A stretch of 64,000 nt of DNA. It comes from Sequoia sempervirens (taxonomy: Eukaryota > Streptophyta > Pinopsida > Cupressales > Cupressaceae). Shown in pieces: positions 33,272-45,521 of this stretch (its first letter is position 1; each line of letters starts with the position of its first letter). The stretch lies in assembly GCA_007258455.2 (NCBI GenBank), contig VDFB02270651.1, positions 702,609,360 to 702,673,359 of the forward strand, in the 5' to 3' direction. The notes beneath the pieces are model-generated. The model was not told the origin of the DNA. It ran no database searches and saw only the letters and a list, made by a program, of their open reading frames with translations. Position numbers and translations under genes: made by a program.

Positions 33272-34462
33272 TGAACGGGTGAAAATATATGTTAGAGATT
33301 GAGCAGCAAATAAAAGAGAGCAAGAAAACAAATATTAGCACCCTACACCTCAAGATTGGGTAAATGATTAGCTTAACAAAACAAAATGGAACATTTCACC
33401 TTGTCGAGCTGTTCTTTTGGTTGGCCCTTCGATTCGTGGTGTTGTATGGTCCTTGGATGGCAAGTAGGTGGGGATGCAAGATAGTTGGAGTTGTATGATA
33501 ATGAATGAAAATTCTAAGATGTGAGAAAATGGCTAAGTATGGCTTCAAATGATAAAACTGCAAGAGTTTGGCTATGGCATGCAAAGGTCCCTAAATGAGA
33601 AAAAAGAGGGTATTTATAGAGAATTTTGAATTCTCTAGATAAATGGACAGTTGAGATTAAACCAACAAGGCCAAGATGTAGGGCTATGGTGAGTTGAGGA
33701 CTCACAAGCCCTCACATCTTGACATGTGGAATGTGAAGTGGGTTGAAAAATGATGATGTGTAAATGAGGTGGAAGGATGGTACATGAGGTGGAAGAAGGA
33801 CAATTACTTTGAAAGTACATTAGGAGATGAGACGATTCCTTGGAGGAATAAAAAGTGAATTTAAAATTCATATGATTGGGGAGTCTTGTGGATAAGACAA
33901 GGTTCCATAGGGAGAGGTATAGAGTACTTTGGATAAGACAAGGTGCCTAAAAAGGTAAGCACTTGTCACATGTGACTTGATGTGACAAGTCAAAGATCAC
34001 ATGGGGAAGAGAAAAAAGGATTTTAATATTCCTTGGAAGGATAAAAGGAATTAAAAATTCCTTGAGAGGTTGATTAGGCTAGTTAATGAAAGATTAGAGG
34101 AGGGTTAGGTGGCTAAGAGAGATTAGAGGCCAACTTGCAAAAGTTGGAGGATGTGACACATCCTAATCAAGGATTAGGCATGTGCACATCTGTAATAATG
34201 AGATTAGAAGATGGATTAGGATTAGATAAAAATGATGGAGGATGTGACATATGAGGAATTACATAAATGTCATATTTATTTAATTCATTTGATGAAAGGG
34301 GGAAGGTATTTAATTATTTAACTAGATACCTTAGGGATTAGAAGAACTTTAGAGGTATTAATTAAATGATAGTGATATTACTTAATTAATGTAGATAAGG
34401 GAATGTTTAGATAAAAAGGTATAAATTTGGATAAATTAAGTGTCCAAATTTAGGTGTCTACA
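33272..34462 (-). repeat. LTR (5' LTR in transcript sense)
   Basis: A 1,191-bp partner of 22279-23533 with TG...CA ends. It carries one copy of the CTTGTCACAT...ATGTGACAAG hairpin (33962-33989). It is followed by the target duplication GCTACTA and the rest of the Penelope frame. Confidence 0.95.
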
Positions 34463-35500
34463 GCTACTATCCAACTTGAGAGCACTCCATCATCCTTCTC
34501 ACTAATTCCCTCTCCCCCTGCCCCTTCTGTTCCTTTGTTAGCTCCCCCCTCCTTTCTCTCTCCTGACTTGTGGTTTCCTTTCCCCTCGCCTCCTCCTTTT
34601 AGATTGTTCCCCCCCTTCCGTTTCTTCTTTTTTGTCCTCTTCTCTTTTTCCACTTTCCCTTCACCTTCCTTTCTTCTTGTCTTTCTTTCCTTATTATTTT
34701 GTGGCTTTCTATGGAGTAATTTTTTGGTTTATTTTATCTCCTTTTCCTTGTTCATTTTATTGCCTTTCTTTGTATTTTCTTCTCTTTTTATTAATTTCTC
34801 CTTTATTCTTATTTCCTTGATTTTTATTTATTTTCCTTTTCTTTTTTTCTTATTTTTCTTATTGTTTCCATTTATGATTATTGTATTGCATTTGCGCTTA
34901 TGAGCTTGCTTTATTACATTTTTATTTATTTTTTGGTCAATTTAATTTTAACTTTTGTCTTTTCGCTTCATTTCTTGGCATTGTCATTGTTTTGCATTTA
35001 GTCAAAGTCTCCTTCCTTCTTATCTTTTGGTCTCTTAATTTAACTTTGTTTATTCCTAGTTTAATTTAGTATCTTTGTTGCCTTTTTCTTATTGTATTAT
35101 ATTTTTATGATTTATTCATTAAATTACTATCGGTGTATTTTTTTATTTTGATTCTTTTATAATTTTTTCCCCTTATTTTCTTTCTTTCTAACTTCTTAGT
35201 TGTGTGTGTTTGTGTGTTTCCATACATTTTTAATCTTGTAATTTTATAGTTTCTAGGTGTGTTGTTTTCTGCTTCTTATTATATTTACTTCTTTTCAATT
35301 TTCATTTTAAATGTTTTCTTCCCCCTTTTTTTGGTTTAATTTTTGCTTTTATTTATTGCTTATTTATTATCATATATACAATATGAAAGTTTTTTCTCTT
35401 ATTATTTTTTATCTTTTTATTATTCGTTACCATTATTTTCTTTCCTTATTTAGTTTTGTATTCCTTGCATTATTAGCCGATAGGCTATTCTAGGTGGGAA
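34463..35500 (+). pseudogene. Penelope-like element 3' end and T-rich tail
   Basis: After the second GCTACTA the interrupted endonuclease frame continues for 11 codons (SNLRALHHPSH) to TAA at 34503-34505. About 1 kb of strongly T/C-rich DNA follows, probably the 3' untranslated tail of the element. Phe/Leu/Pro-rich open frames in it (34454-35493) are composition artefacts. The 3' limit of the element is not defined. Confidence 0.6.
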
Positions 35501-35865
35501 ATCCCACTAGAATTGTCTATTGTTTGATGCCGACAGTGGGATGACTCTTTTTCGGGCTAAAAACGATGGGAATTTTTGTTGTGTGAAACTAAAGATAAGA
35601 TCGATGTGCTGGAGATAGGAATGATACAATGGAGATAAAGTAATTTTATGTTTTATTTATTTTTTTGTTTTAATAAAACAACTTTTAAAAACTATTTTTT
35701 TAGCATTTTTATAGGACAAGAGATTGAGAGAGTGCCAGAAAAATCTTTTGTTTCTAACAACAGGAGAAGTCTTTATGCAAAAATTATTTTCTCTGCTATT
35801 GTTTGTCCCATATATTTTTGGGCTCTTTCAAAATTTTTATTCATTTGAATGTCTACATTTGCTGG

Positions 35866-36011
35866 GATGCAGTCTCATTCCAAAGATCGCACATAAGAAG
35901 AGTGGGATGATTATGTTCATACTATGGAGGAAATTAGAGAAAAGACATAAAGAAAACAAGAAGTTGTTGCTAAACGTGAGAGAGCCTTGGCATATGCATT
36001 TTCTCATCAGG
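35866..36011 (+). pseudogene. IQD (IQ67-domain) gene exon fragment
   Basis: IQD proteins are plant calmodulin-binding scaffold proteins at microtubules, membranes and nuclei. In one frame the exon reads CMQSHSKDRT-stop, then EEWDDYVHTMEEIREKT, a TAA, and RKQEVVAKRERALAYAFSHQ, followed by a GTATGC donor. The segment W-D-D...T-x-E-E...K-R-E-R-A-L-A-Y-A-F-S-H-Q is the conserved block just after the IQ67 motifs. Two stops and the lack of the IQ motifs proper mark it as a dead fragment. Flanks are T-rich and AT-rich filler, and neighbouring exons were not found. Confidence 0.8.
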
Positions 36012-38976
36012 TATGCCATTTCAATCCTCTGATAATCCTTCTATTAAGCATTAACCGGTGCAACATTAGTTTTATTCGTGTTAATAAAATAGAGCCTTCG
36101 TTGAAAAAATGAGTTTTTGATCTGCCTCCATATTACATATACTCTTGCCCTAATTTCTACGAGCCATATCTCTTGAACGACAACCCTAAGTCTGTTTTGG
36201 GGTGATCCCACAATAGTGGTTTACAATTTTTGGCCAAACTCGACATTGCAATTTTTATTTTTAACTAAATCTTCACATTCGGGCACCTATAGCGGCTAAA
36301 CCGTGAGGAGTTTTAAGATGATGCAAACTAGAGTCTTGTCAAATTTTGTCTGTAGATTCTAAAAATATTTTTTTCAAAATTTTTGGAATTAGGTTGCACT
36401 TTTTTTCCATCTCCCACAAAAACTGGCTTTTTTTTTAGAAAACAACATTTTTAAAAAGTGACGCACACCTTATAACCCAACTTTTTTTCCATGAAGGATA
36501 AAATTCTAATTCTTGAATTTAGATTTTTAACTCTCGATATCTAGTGCTTCCACTTGGTTAGATAGTTTTTTATTGAATAGTTTTCTTTAATCAAGTTTCA
36601 AAGTCAAACCAATGACAATTCAGACATAGCGCGACCATATAGCGTGTAACTTTTTTTGTATATATCAAAATTTAATTTATTTATTTTGTTGGATCAAGGA
36701 CTTCAAGATACGGTGCACTCATATTTTTCAATTTTTTTTTTATAATCTGTTATTTAACCACATGTGTAGAACATAGACCTTCATTTTCAATGAAAAACCT
36801 ATGTTTAATAAAACTAAAAAATCAAATACATAATAAAACCAAAAAATATTAAAATTATATTCATTGGATAGCTCGTTCCAAGGACTACCTAGTTCTAGTT
36901 GGGTTTGTGAAGATTCCCCCATTTTCATCCTCAACCTGAGCTTCAAAGTGTAAAAATTTAGGTTTTTTGTGTGAACAAGGTCAAAAATTAGGGAAAAGGG
37001 GGGTTCGAGTGAACTAGGGTTCATTCGAACCCCCTTCAATATGCATTTTTCCTTTTATTTTTTGGGCAAGAAATGTGGGCCTATTAATTAATGGGTTCGC
37101 TCGAACCCTAGTTCGGTCGAACCCCTTTTTGGTTCGGTCGAACTTGTAGGTTCATTCGAACCCCTAAAACCAATTTTTTTGCCATGGGGTCATTTTTTCT
37201 CAGTTTTCCTTCCTCCATCAAATTGTAAACCACTATTGTGGCTTCACCCTTTGTGCATTCAATTTTAGCTAAGAAGAGGAAATGGAGGCGGCAACCAAAC
37301 TTTTGTTGCAAGTTACAAAAGCTACCAAGGTTGGCTGGCGATTTCCTTGCACTATTTCCTTCAAATTTAAGTTTGTTTTCTCTTTAAACTTTGCAATTTC
37401 TTTTCATCAAGGGCGACTGGCCTTGCAGAGGTGGTAATGTTAAAGCCTAATAAAGTGCTCATTATTAGGATCTTGGTCATAATTTTCATTTTAATAAACA
37501 TACTCTTAACACTCTTGTTGAAAAATTTCTCTCGAGTTGCAGCTCGTCCAAGTAGGTGGAACGAGAGATTGATGCCAGCCATAGGGCGACTAGGGAAGAG
37601 GGCATCAATTTTTTTTCTTTTGACTAAAATTTATTTTAAGTTTTTTAAATCTATCTTTCAACGTTTCCTCTTCCTTCTTTTTGATATTTGAAAAACTTTG
37701 TTTTTCCCTTTGAATTCATTCTGTGGTTTTGGAAAATCTCAAGGTTTTCATTATATATATATATTGGGGGTTTCCTTACACTATATCATATTGAACATGG
37801 CTTCTCTCTATTTTCTCCTCTTTTGTTATCTATTGCAGATAGGGAGGTCTTAAAGCGGTAGGAAAAGACTCAAGAAAATGTCATTATTTTTTGTTTGTTT
37901 TTCTTACGATTTTCTAACTAGGGTTTGATAGCTAGAAAAAATTTCTATCTAGGATATCTCATTTTCTTTTTATTTTTTCTTCATTTCCATGTGCAGGTTG
38001 AAGAGGAAGGAGATGGGGAATCATTCATTAGTTTTAGAAGCCATTGATCTTTCCTTTCATATCATTTACAGAGAGCAATGCTCCTCCTTCGTAGATTATA
38101 AATGCTTCATCTTTGAAGATTATATTTTATATTATTATTTGATCATTGGATTAAATGTTTCTCTTTTGGATGTTCTTTTTGTTAAATACAGTAGCATATA
38201 TATATATATATATATATTATGTGTCTTTCTCTGTTGAAGAAATGCACCAAAGATTATTGCTTCTCATAGAAAATATTTCTGGTATGATGGTTTATGAGAG
38301 CATAGGTCGGGTATGAGAACTCACTAAATCTAGGTATATCTGAACTATTAAAGGGTTTAGTAGATGTTTTAATGAGATGTTGAGGGGGTATTTCATGGCT
38401 AAAACCCATTCAACAAATCTCATCTTATGTCGTACAAATAGCATAACACATATTATTTTGTGATTTAATAAAATAATTGTTTTACTAATTGTTTGATAAG
38501 ACAATGTCATTTAAGTTTAATCTATTTTTTATTATGTTTCTTCAAAATCTCTATAAATTAGTTTAAAGAAAAAATATAAATATTATAATGTTTTATTCCA
38601 AAATAATATTTAATATGTTTCATTTTAATAAGAGTATGATCTCAAACATTAATATCTCTACCTAAATTACCATTTTCTAGTTTTTCTCTTGAATTCATAG
38701 CTTATTAATTTTTATTTTTTTTTCAATTTGTTTATCAATGTATTTCTTGAAGATCAATTTAATTAATAAATGTAGTTGAAATACTTTATTTATCAAGGAA
38801 TATTTTAATTATAAAATAATATTTAATATATTTTTTTAATTAGCATCTATTATCAATTAATTAATGAATATATAATTAAACTACACATCAATATAGATTT
38901 AAAAAAATAAAAAATAACTAAAGAATATATAAATAGGCATTAAGACTTTATGCAACATCCCAATCAAAATGAAAGA
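36012..38976. other. gene-free AT-rich region
   Basis: No gene is supported. The region contains four GGTTCG..CGAACC-type palindromes (37090-37165), a (TA)n run at 38195-38219, and small open frames without domains. One at 37431-37691 has a hydrophobic stretch but nothing else to support it. Confidence 0.55.
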
Positions 38977-39275
38977 CATTTGCACTAACAAAAAAATCAA
39001 AATCAAAGAGATTTGATGAAACAAAAAAATCAAAATCAAAGAGATTTGATGAAACAAAAAAATCAAAACAAAGAGATTTGATGAAACAAAAAAATCAAAA
39101 CAAAGAGATTTGATGAAACAAAAAAATCAAAATCAAAGAGATTTGATGAAACAGAAAAAATCAAAACAAAGAGATTTGATGAAACAAAAAAACAAAATCA
39201 AAGAGATTTGATGAAACAAAAAAATCAAAATCAAAGAGATTTGATGAAACAAAAAAAATCAAAGCAAAGAGATTT
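38977..39275. repeat. 31-bp minisatellite
   Basis: Nine to ten copies of AAACAAAAAAATCAAAATCA followed by AAGAGATTTGATG. Units vary by loss of one ATC and by A-run length. Each unit includes the short inverted pair ATCAAA / TTTGAT. Confidence 0.95.
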
Positions 39276-39925
39276 GAGAACTATAAAATATTTTTCTAAT
39301 ATTAGAATGGAAATAAAATTATAAAGGAATGAAAAATAACTGTTCATTTTTAAAATTCTAAATAAATTAATGTATTTAAAATTTTAAAAAATGAAAATGA
39401 AATAAAAAAAAAATTCTAAATTTATTATTATATATAAAATAATGTTTCTAAATTAATATATTTAAAACATAAAAAATGTAATATTTTTTAAAAAAATTAA
39501 AATATTTCAAAAAGGGAAAATCATTAATATTCAATTTTATTCAAAATTAATATACAAAAATAGAGCAACTTAAATATATAGTCTAATATAAGGCCTTTCA
39601 TAATAAGATCACATCTAAAATCAATTTAAAACTAGCAATCACACTTTGGTGTGCAATGGGTATGTTGAAGATGTGTGGAAGGTAAATTATGGAAAATTTT
39701 GGTCTATTTTTTGCATACATTTGTGTAGTAAACACGAGGTCAATTGGTAGTCCATTTAGAAAATGATGTCTGTGCAATAAAGGTCTTAAATTTCAATAGA
39801 AAAAAGTGACAAATTCAAATCAATTATGCATCCACTTAGAAGGATCTACACACAACTAAAGCAAAGTATCTAAATCAGGAAGATAATCAAGCTCCATTAC
39901 CAATAGGCTCATGTTATGCTTCAAA
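39276..39925. other. AT-rich filler
   Basis: No gene is seen. A short segment at 39651-39670 (GTGCAATGGGTATGTTGAAG) resembles the sequence next to the other two GA-rich blocks (13132 and 57293). Confidence 0.5.
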
Positions 39926-41440
39926 TAGGGGGAGAGGGAGAGAGAGGGAGAGGTAGAGATGGAAAGAGGGAGAGATATAGGGGGAAGAGCAAGAGAGAGA
40001 CAAAGGGGTAAGGAGATACAAATAGATATGGAAATGAAAATGGAAATGGAGATGGAGATGGAGGGATATGGAGAGGAGAGGGTGATAAATACAGAGAGAG
40101 GATAGAGGGATATATAGAGATGGAGAGATAGGGAGAAACATTGAGAGAATGAGGGGGGGTAAAAAGACAAAGATATAGGGAGTGATATATAAGAGGTAGA
40201 GATGGAAAGATATAGGGGTAGAGAGACATGTAGAGATAATAAGATAGAGATAGAGGTATTGATGAAAGATGAAATATGGAGAGATAGAGATAGAGAGGTA
40301 GAGAGATAGATATAGAGATAGAGGTAGAGATAGGGAGGGAGAAACAAGGAGTGTGTGTGTATGCATAAGAGAGAGAGAGAGGGAGATAGTTATGTATAAA
40401 TATATAGAGAGGGAGGGAGAGGAAGGGAGAGGAAGGAGAAAAATAGAGATAGGAGAGAGAAGTATAAAGATATAGAAAGGAGTGATAGGGAGAAAGGGGG
40501 AGAGAGGGAGAGATAGAGATAGAAAGAGGGAGAGATAGGGATATAAAGGAGAGATGGAGAGATAGATACAACTTGGGAAAGATGGCGGGGGTGAGATATA
40601 GAGAGTCAAAGACAAAGACAGCAATAAATATATAGAGGGAGATATGGAAGGAGAGACAAAGAGGGAAAGGGATAAATAGAGACAAAAAGAGGGAGACAAT
40701 GAAAGAGGGGGAGTTGGAGAGAGCAAGATAAAGATATAGGAAGTGATAAATAGAGAGAGTAGGAAAGATGGAAGGAGAGATTGAGTGAATAAGTGAGAGA
40801 TAGAGATAATGAGATAGAAAGAGTGAGGGAGAGGGAGAGATTGGAAGATGGAGATAGAGGGGGAAGAATGAGAGATAAAGGAGGTGATAGAGATAAGTAA
40901 TAGAGAGGGAGAGGGAGAGAGAGACAGATAGAGAGGGAAGAGGCACATATAGGGAGGCGAAAATAGGGAGTTTGTGTGTGAGAGTGAGAGAAATATATAG
41001 AGATAAATATAGGAAGGGAGAAATAGGGAGTGTCTGTGTGTTGAGGGAGGGAGAGATATTGAGATATAGATAGAGAGGGATACATATAGGGAGAGAGAGA
41101 GGGAGAGAAATAGAGAGATAATAGAGAAGTAGAGAGATATAGAAAGAGAAAGTGATAGGGAGAGAGAGAGAGAGAGAGAGAGAGATTAGAAAAGATATAG
41201 GGGAAAGAGTGAGAGATATGCAAGGAGAGGTAAGGAGATAGAGATAGGGGAGAGGTAGAAAGGAAGATAGAGATAGAGATGAAGATGGATATGGAGAGAG
41301 AGGGAGAAAGAAATAGAGATATAAAGAGGGGGAGACAAAGAGAGGGAGATCTATGGAGGGATAGAAAGATATAGGAAGTTATATATAGAGGTAGAGAGAG
41401 GGAGATATATAGAGAGAGAGGTACAAATGTATTAAATTAG
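39926..41440. repeat. GA-rich (AGAGATAGAGGGAG)n block
   Basis: 1.5 kb of almost pure purine on the plus strand, made of interspersed GAGA, GATA and GGGA words. Very long Ser/Leu/Pro/Tyr frames on the minus strand follow from this composition and are not genes. The block runs into an assembly gap. Confidence 0.95.
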
Positions 41441-41447
41441 GATATAT

Positions 41448-41547
41448 NNNNNNNNNNNNNNNNNNNNNNNNNNNNNNNNNNNNNNNNNNNNNNNNNNNNN
41501 NNNNNNNNNNNNNNNNNNNNNNNNNNNNNNNNNNNNNNNNNNNNNNN
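41448..41547. other. assembly gap, 100 N
   Basis: There are exactly 100 undetermined bases next to the GA-rich block. The real length is unknown. Confidence 0.98.
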
Positions 41548-41879
41548 CTTCCTACTTTTTCGCGTCATCACCAAAAAAGGAAAAAAAATCAATGGAAAAA
41601 AAAAATCTGATTTTGTAGAACCCAAAAATCTGGAAGCTTCTAAGCTTGTTAAAAAGGGGTTCTGATGGGTATTTCAGTATGATGAAAAACACGATTATTC
41701 GCAAGATTGTAATAAGTTTTTCACTGGATAATAAAAGTATTGGATGGCTACAGTTTGGTGGATGTAGCCCAGATTGGGTGAACCACGTTAAATTCTGTGT
41801 TATGATTTATTTTGTGCATGTTTTAGTTTCTCTGTTTATTATATAAAATCTGCATTTAATTGTTAGATCTGCCATCTCT

Positions 41880-44070
41880 AATCCTAACAACATTTAGGAA
41901 GCCAATTATGCAATGAAAAATGTCATTCAATTAAATAGCGATGGAGACCAAATTAATATAAGTGCCCTTCCTTGGTTATTAATAGAGCAGCAAAGCAATG
42001 CTATAAAAAAAGTCATATGAAAAATTAAATTTCCCACAGGATTTGTTGTGAACATAAACAATATAATAACAAAGAAAGGTGAATTTGGGTCAGGGATGAA
42101 AATGCATGATTGGCATACCTTCATTAAGGTAATTATTTAGGTATATTATATACACTTGTATAATGCATGTACTTTTCAGTGTATTATGTTTACTATTGGA
42201 AAAATAATGAAAAGATCATTTTATAATTGTTCCAGTATGTTCTACCTCTATCTCTCCCAGACAACTTTGACAACAATGTCAAGCAAGTTATATATGATCT
42301 TGGAAAATACATGAGGTAAGTAGCGAGATTTGTTCAACTCGTTGTATACATCTTATAATTGCCATTTGTTTTACTTGTTTTGTAATATACTGTATATTTT
42401 TGTTAAATCTCATTAATATATTTACGCCATGAATCACTTCTGGCAATATAAATTATTGGAAGAGAAAATCTTCAGTTTAATGTGTGAAATGCAAAAGCAA
42501 GTCTAACTCTCAACATTTTCAAAGCCATACAAACACCACCGCTACATGAAATTGAGGAGATTAATTGTGACCGCACACAAGGTCGTCGTGACAAGAGGCA
42601 CTTGAAATTTTTTGAAGCTCAAGTTAGACAAAGAGCACATCTTGAGGGTTCTATGGTGAGGGATATATGGTATACCGCAATCAGGTTATAATATCTTCAT
42701 AAGTTTGTAGCAAAGATCCATGTAGATAGCATTTGGGATCCCAACTCCATTAACAAATTCGAAGGGGAGTACCTAATGGGGAAAGGTAGATTGAGGAAAG
42801 TGAGAGGTAATTATAAGATGGTTATGAAGATTAATTGGAATACATTTTACATATGGTTTTTATGTATATTGTACTTATTTAATTTTTAATCTTCAATAAA
42901 CATCAATTATAAATTAAGGTCGTATACTATGGTATTTAACTAATTATATGTCATTTGTGAATTTCATTTTTCTTTGATACAATTGGTCGAGAGTGGGATG
43001 CACTACATTTGTACGTCGCCAACAATCTTGATTGGATGACAGTATGGATTGAACAATATCAACAATCTGGTCGTGCATTAACATTGGAAGGTGTGGCTTC
43101 ATTGGTTAAAGAAGCTCATCGTGAATGGAGATTCCAATGTTACAATAAAAGGAAACATTTGAAGCATAGTCATGAGATAAACAACTACGTATAAATATAT
43201 TAATCACCCATATTATTTAATTATTTTCAATTATATTGATGTATATATATGTTGAGATTGTTTTCTTTGCATACATTCGGCCAATAATAAATATGTTTAT
43301 CAACTAACGATATTGCAATAATTTTTACATGTTTGACATATTGCAGGTGAAACACCACAAGGCTATGTGGTGCAATGGTCGTAAATTTCGAATCAAAATG
43401 TTGGATGAAATGAAGAAAACTTGTGATTCTGGTATAATTGTAGTCTTTCAAGTGACTAATGTTTCATCTAGAAGCGACATACATCCAGAAGTCTCAAAAA
43501 ATTGATACTATGGGATTTTGGATGATATACTTGAGTGTGACTTTAAGTCCTTTAGATTAATTTTTTCCGTCGTCCTATAGGCTACGATTGAATGAAAATG
43601 ATCCTGAGAGAACTGTTATTGAACATGATAATGGATTTACCATGTTTAATACAAGGTTGATCTAGCGAGCTGGAAATGAGCCCTATGTTCTTCCAAGCCA
43701 ATGTGAGCAGGTATTTTACTCAGATGTTCCAGGTAAACCGGATTGGTCATTTGTTGTTAGACATGATCCAAGAGAAAGGATAGTAAAGTATAATGTGGTG
43801 GAAGAAGAAGATACTGAAGAACTAGAAGATGATGTAGATGATGATCAGGATCAACAGTTAGTTGATGATGTCACTGCGAAGATGTCAAGAGGAGGAACTA
43901 GATCATGATGATGTAGGAGTTAATGTTCATGAAGATGATATTACGTGTGGATGATGACATTATTGCTGATATTGATGATGATGATGATATGACCAATCCT
44001 TACAATGTCGAATGGGATCGGATGATATAGACAAAGAGTTGGATGAAGAAGAAGATCAATGACATTGAAA
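41880..44070 (+). pseudogene. CACTA TNPD transposase C-terminal part (DUF4218-DUF4216)
   Basis: TNPD is the main transposase of En/Spm-type elements. Its C-terminal modules are readable here. Exon 1 (to 42128) reads KIKFPTGFVVNINN and GMKMHDWHTFIK, then GTAATT. Exon 2 (about 42236-42315) reads YVLPLSLPDNFDNNVKQVIY then DLGKYMR, followed by GTAAGT. Then come pieces with EGSMVRDIWY, LYVANNLDWMTVWIEQYQQS and REWRFQCYNK. The DUF4216-like part (43345-43800) reads DEMKKTCDSGIIVV, a stop, YYGILDDILECDF, NGFTMFNTR, EPYVLPSQCEQVFYSDVPGK and PDWSFVVRHD. A very acidic Asp/Glu tail follows. The catalytic DDE part is absent, probably lost at or beyond the gap, and stops and frameshifts are frequent. Confidence 0.82.
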
Positions 44071-45521
44071 TGTATAAGTTATGGATTATATTATCTATTT
44101 GTTATTAATTTCTTGATAGAATTATATTTGACTTATGTGGTTACATAATTAATTCATGATGTTTTTAATTTTTATGCCATTACATAATTAATTTAATGAT
44201 GTACTTTTTAATGTTTGAAAGGTCAAAAAATTAAAACATTTCAATAGTGATGTTAACAACCTTGAAATTAGTGTGTTTTATGTTTCATGTGATTATAAAA
44301 TATTAAAAATTCAGTTGTAGAGGTGGTTGTTTAGTGGTTGACGTGTATGTTGGTTCTTTTTACAATGTAACCAAGTTTTTCTTCTAGTCTACCTATGGAA
44401 TTTCCAATTCCAATCGAAGGCAGCTCGAAGGACCTGGACCAACTGATGAGGACTTTAAAAGCCTCCTACACTTCAGGCTCTGCAAGACCCAGGAGGGTGA
44501 TCCCTTAATGTGTTTACAACCTCTGTACCATTATTATAAACAAAATTAACAATAGCAGATGATCTCACTTAATAGCTCAACACGATAAGATAATATCAAC
44601 TAGAATTGGTTGTTCGTAGACAATATCAACTATCTGGAGCATGAGATAACTAAACACAATCCATTGTATAAGATAGTCAATGATTTGCGATTTGTAGCAA
44701 GCTCTAGGCAAAGACAAACAAATACTGAAATACACTAATAATTAGAACTTAGATCAGTGCCATATATCCATTGCAGGAGTCAAATTCATAAGCATCTATA
44801 GGTTTATAATAGATTTAATACATCACATATAAGATCTCTAACAATATTGCATTACAATTTCATCACTATGCATTCTAACCCAGGACTACTTATCAAATCC
44901 TTATACAACACATATCTGCCTATAATCCCATTCAAGAATTTTAATTAATTCCTTGAATTAAAGCTAAAATAGAATCATACACACCACAACAGTGAGATGG
45001 ATAAAACAACCCTTAGTTATTTGATTCAAAGTTCATATATGCATGTACAATGGAGAGACACGAGCTCGAATTTTTATTTCAACTCAAATGCTAGTATTGT
45101 TAGACAACATTAAATCTCTATGAACTCAAAACCTGTTACAGAATGACTCAAAACCTAAATTGCATTTCTCTAAAATCATCGGACTTTACAATTCGCTCTG
45201 CAACTTCACCTAGACTCGACAAAAATTATCTAACTTGCTACCCATACTTCTGGCCTTGAAATCCTTCTTATAGAAAATGAAGGAGAAAACAAGCACCGAG
45301 CCAGAAAGTACACCTGTCACCAGTCAATTGGAGCACCTGGTGATATTCCAAAATTTGTTACAATAGCCACCACCTTGAAAAATATTCTTGTTCATTATAT
45401 CAACTAAGGAACGTTGATGCAAAAAACCATAAGAAAACCACACCGAGAAAGCCGTCAACACAAAACTGGAACCGTTGCAACCACAACATCTGATTTGCCA
45501 CCAGTTAGTATTTCACTCCTT
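44071..45521. other. spacer between TNPD and ORF A
   Basis: 44388-45520 is collinear with 14530-15678 and in part with 58155-58595. The two flanking genes converge on this spacer (TNPD plus, ORF A minus), so it should contain their 3' ends. No further gene is proven. Confidence 0.6.

Larger units (their letters stand above)
22279..34462 (-). mobile_element. non-autonomous LTR retrotransposon, nested in Penelope element
   Basis: A 12.2-kb element with LTRs at 22279-23533 and 33272-34462. In transcript orientation (minus strand) the LTRs run TGTAGACACC ... CCCGTTCA. The same seven bases, GCTACTA, lie at 22272-22278 and 34463-34469 as the target duplication. A polypurine tract precedes the 3' LTR (23534-23547). 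The interior holds repeat arrays, a Pro/Ser-rich ORF with a G-patch-like end, and no protease, RT or integrase that I could find. It is therefore a large non-autonomous derivative (LARD or TR-GAG type), presumably mobilised by a Ty3/gypsy-like partner. Confidence 0.92.

Noticed and set aside
34454..35493. Hydrophobic Phe/Leu/Pro frames resembling membrane proteins
   Set aside because: The DNA is a T/C-rich tail; overlapping frames are open and there is no conserved motif.
37431..37691. 86-residue frame with a hydrophobic segment
   Set aside because: Only one short hydrophobic stretch is present; no homology, splice or context support.
39914..40948. Two overlapping 340-residue Ser/Leu/Pro/Tyr frames on the minus strand
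   Set aside because: They are translations of the GA-rich block. Several frames are open at once and the composition is pure low complexity.
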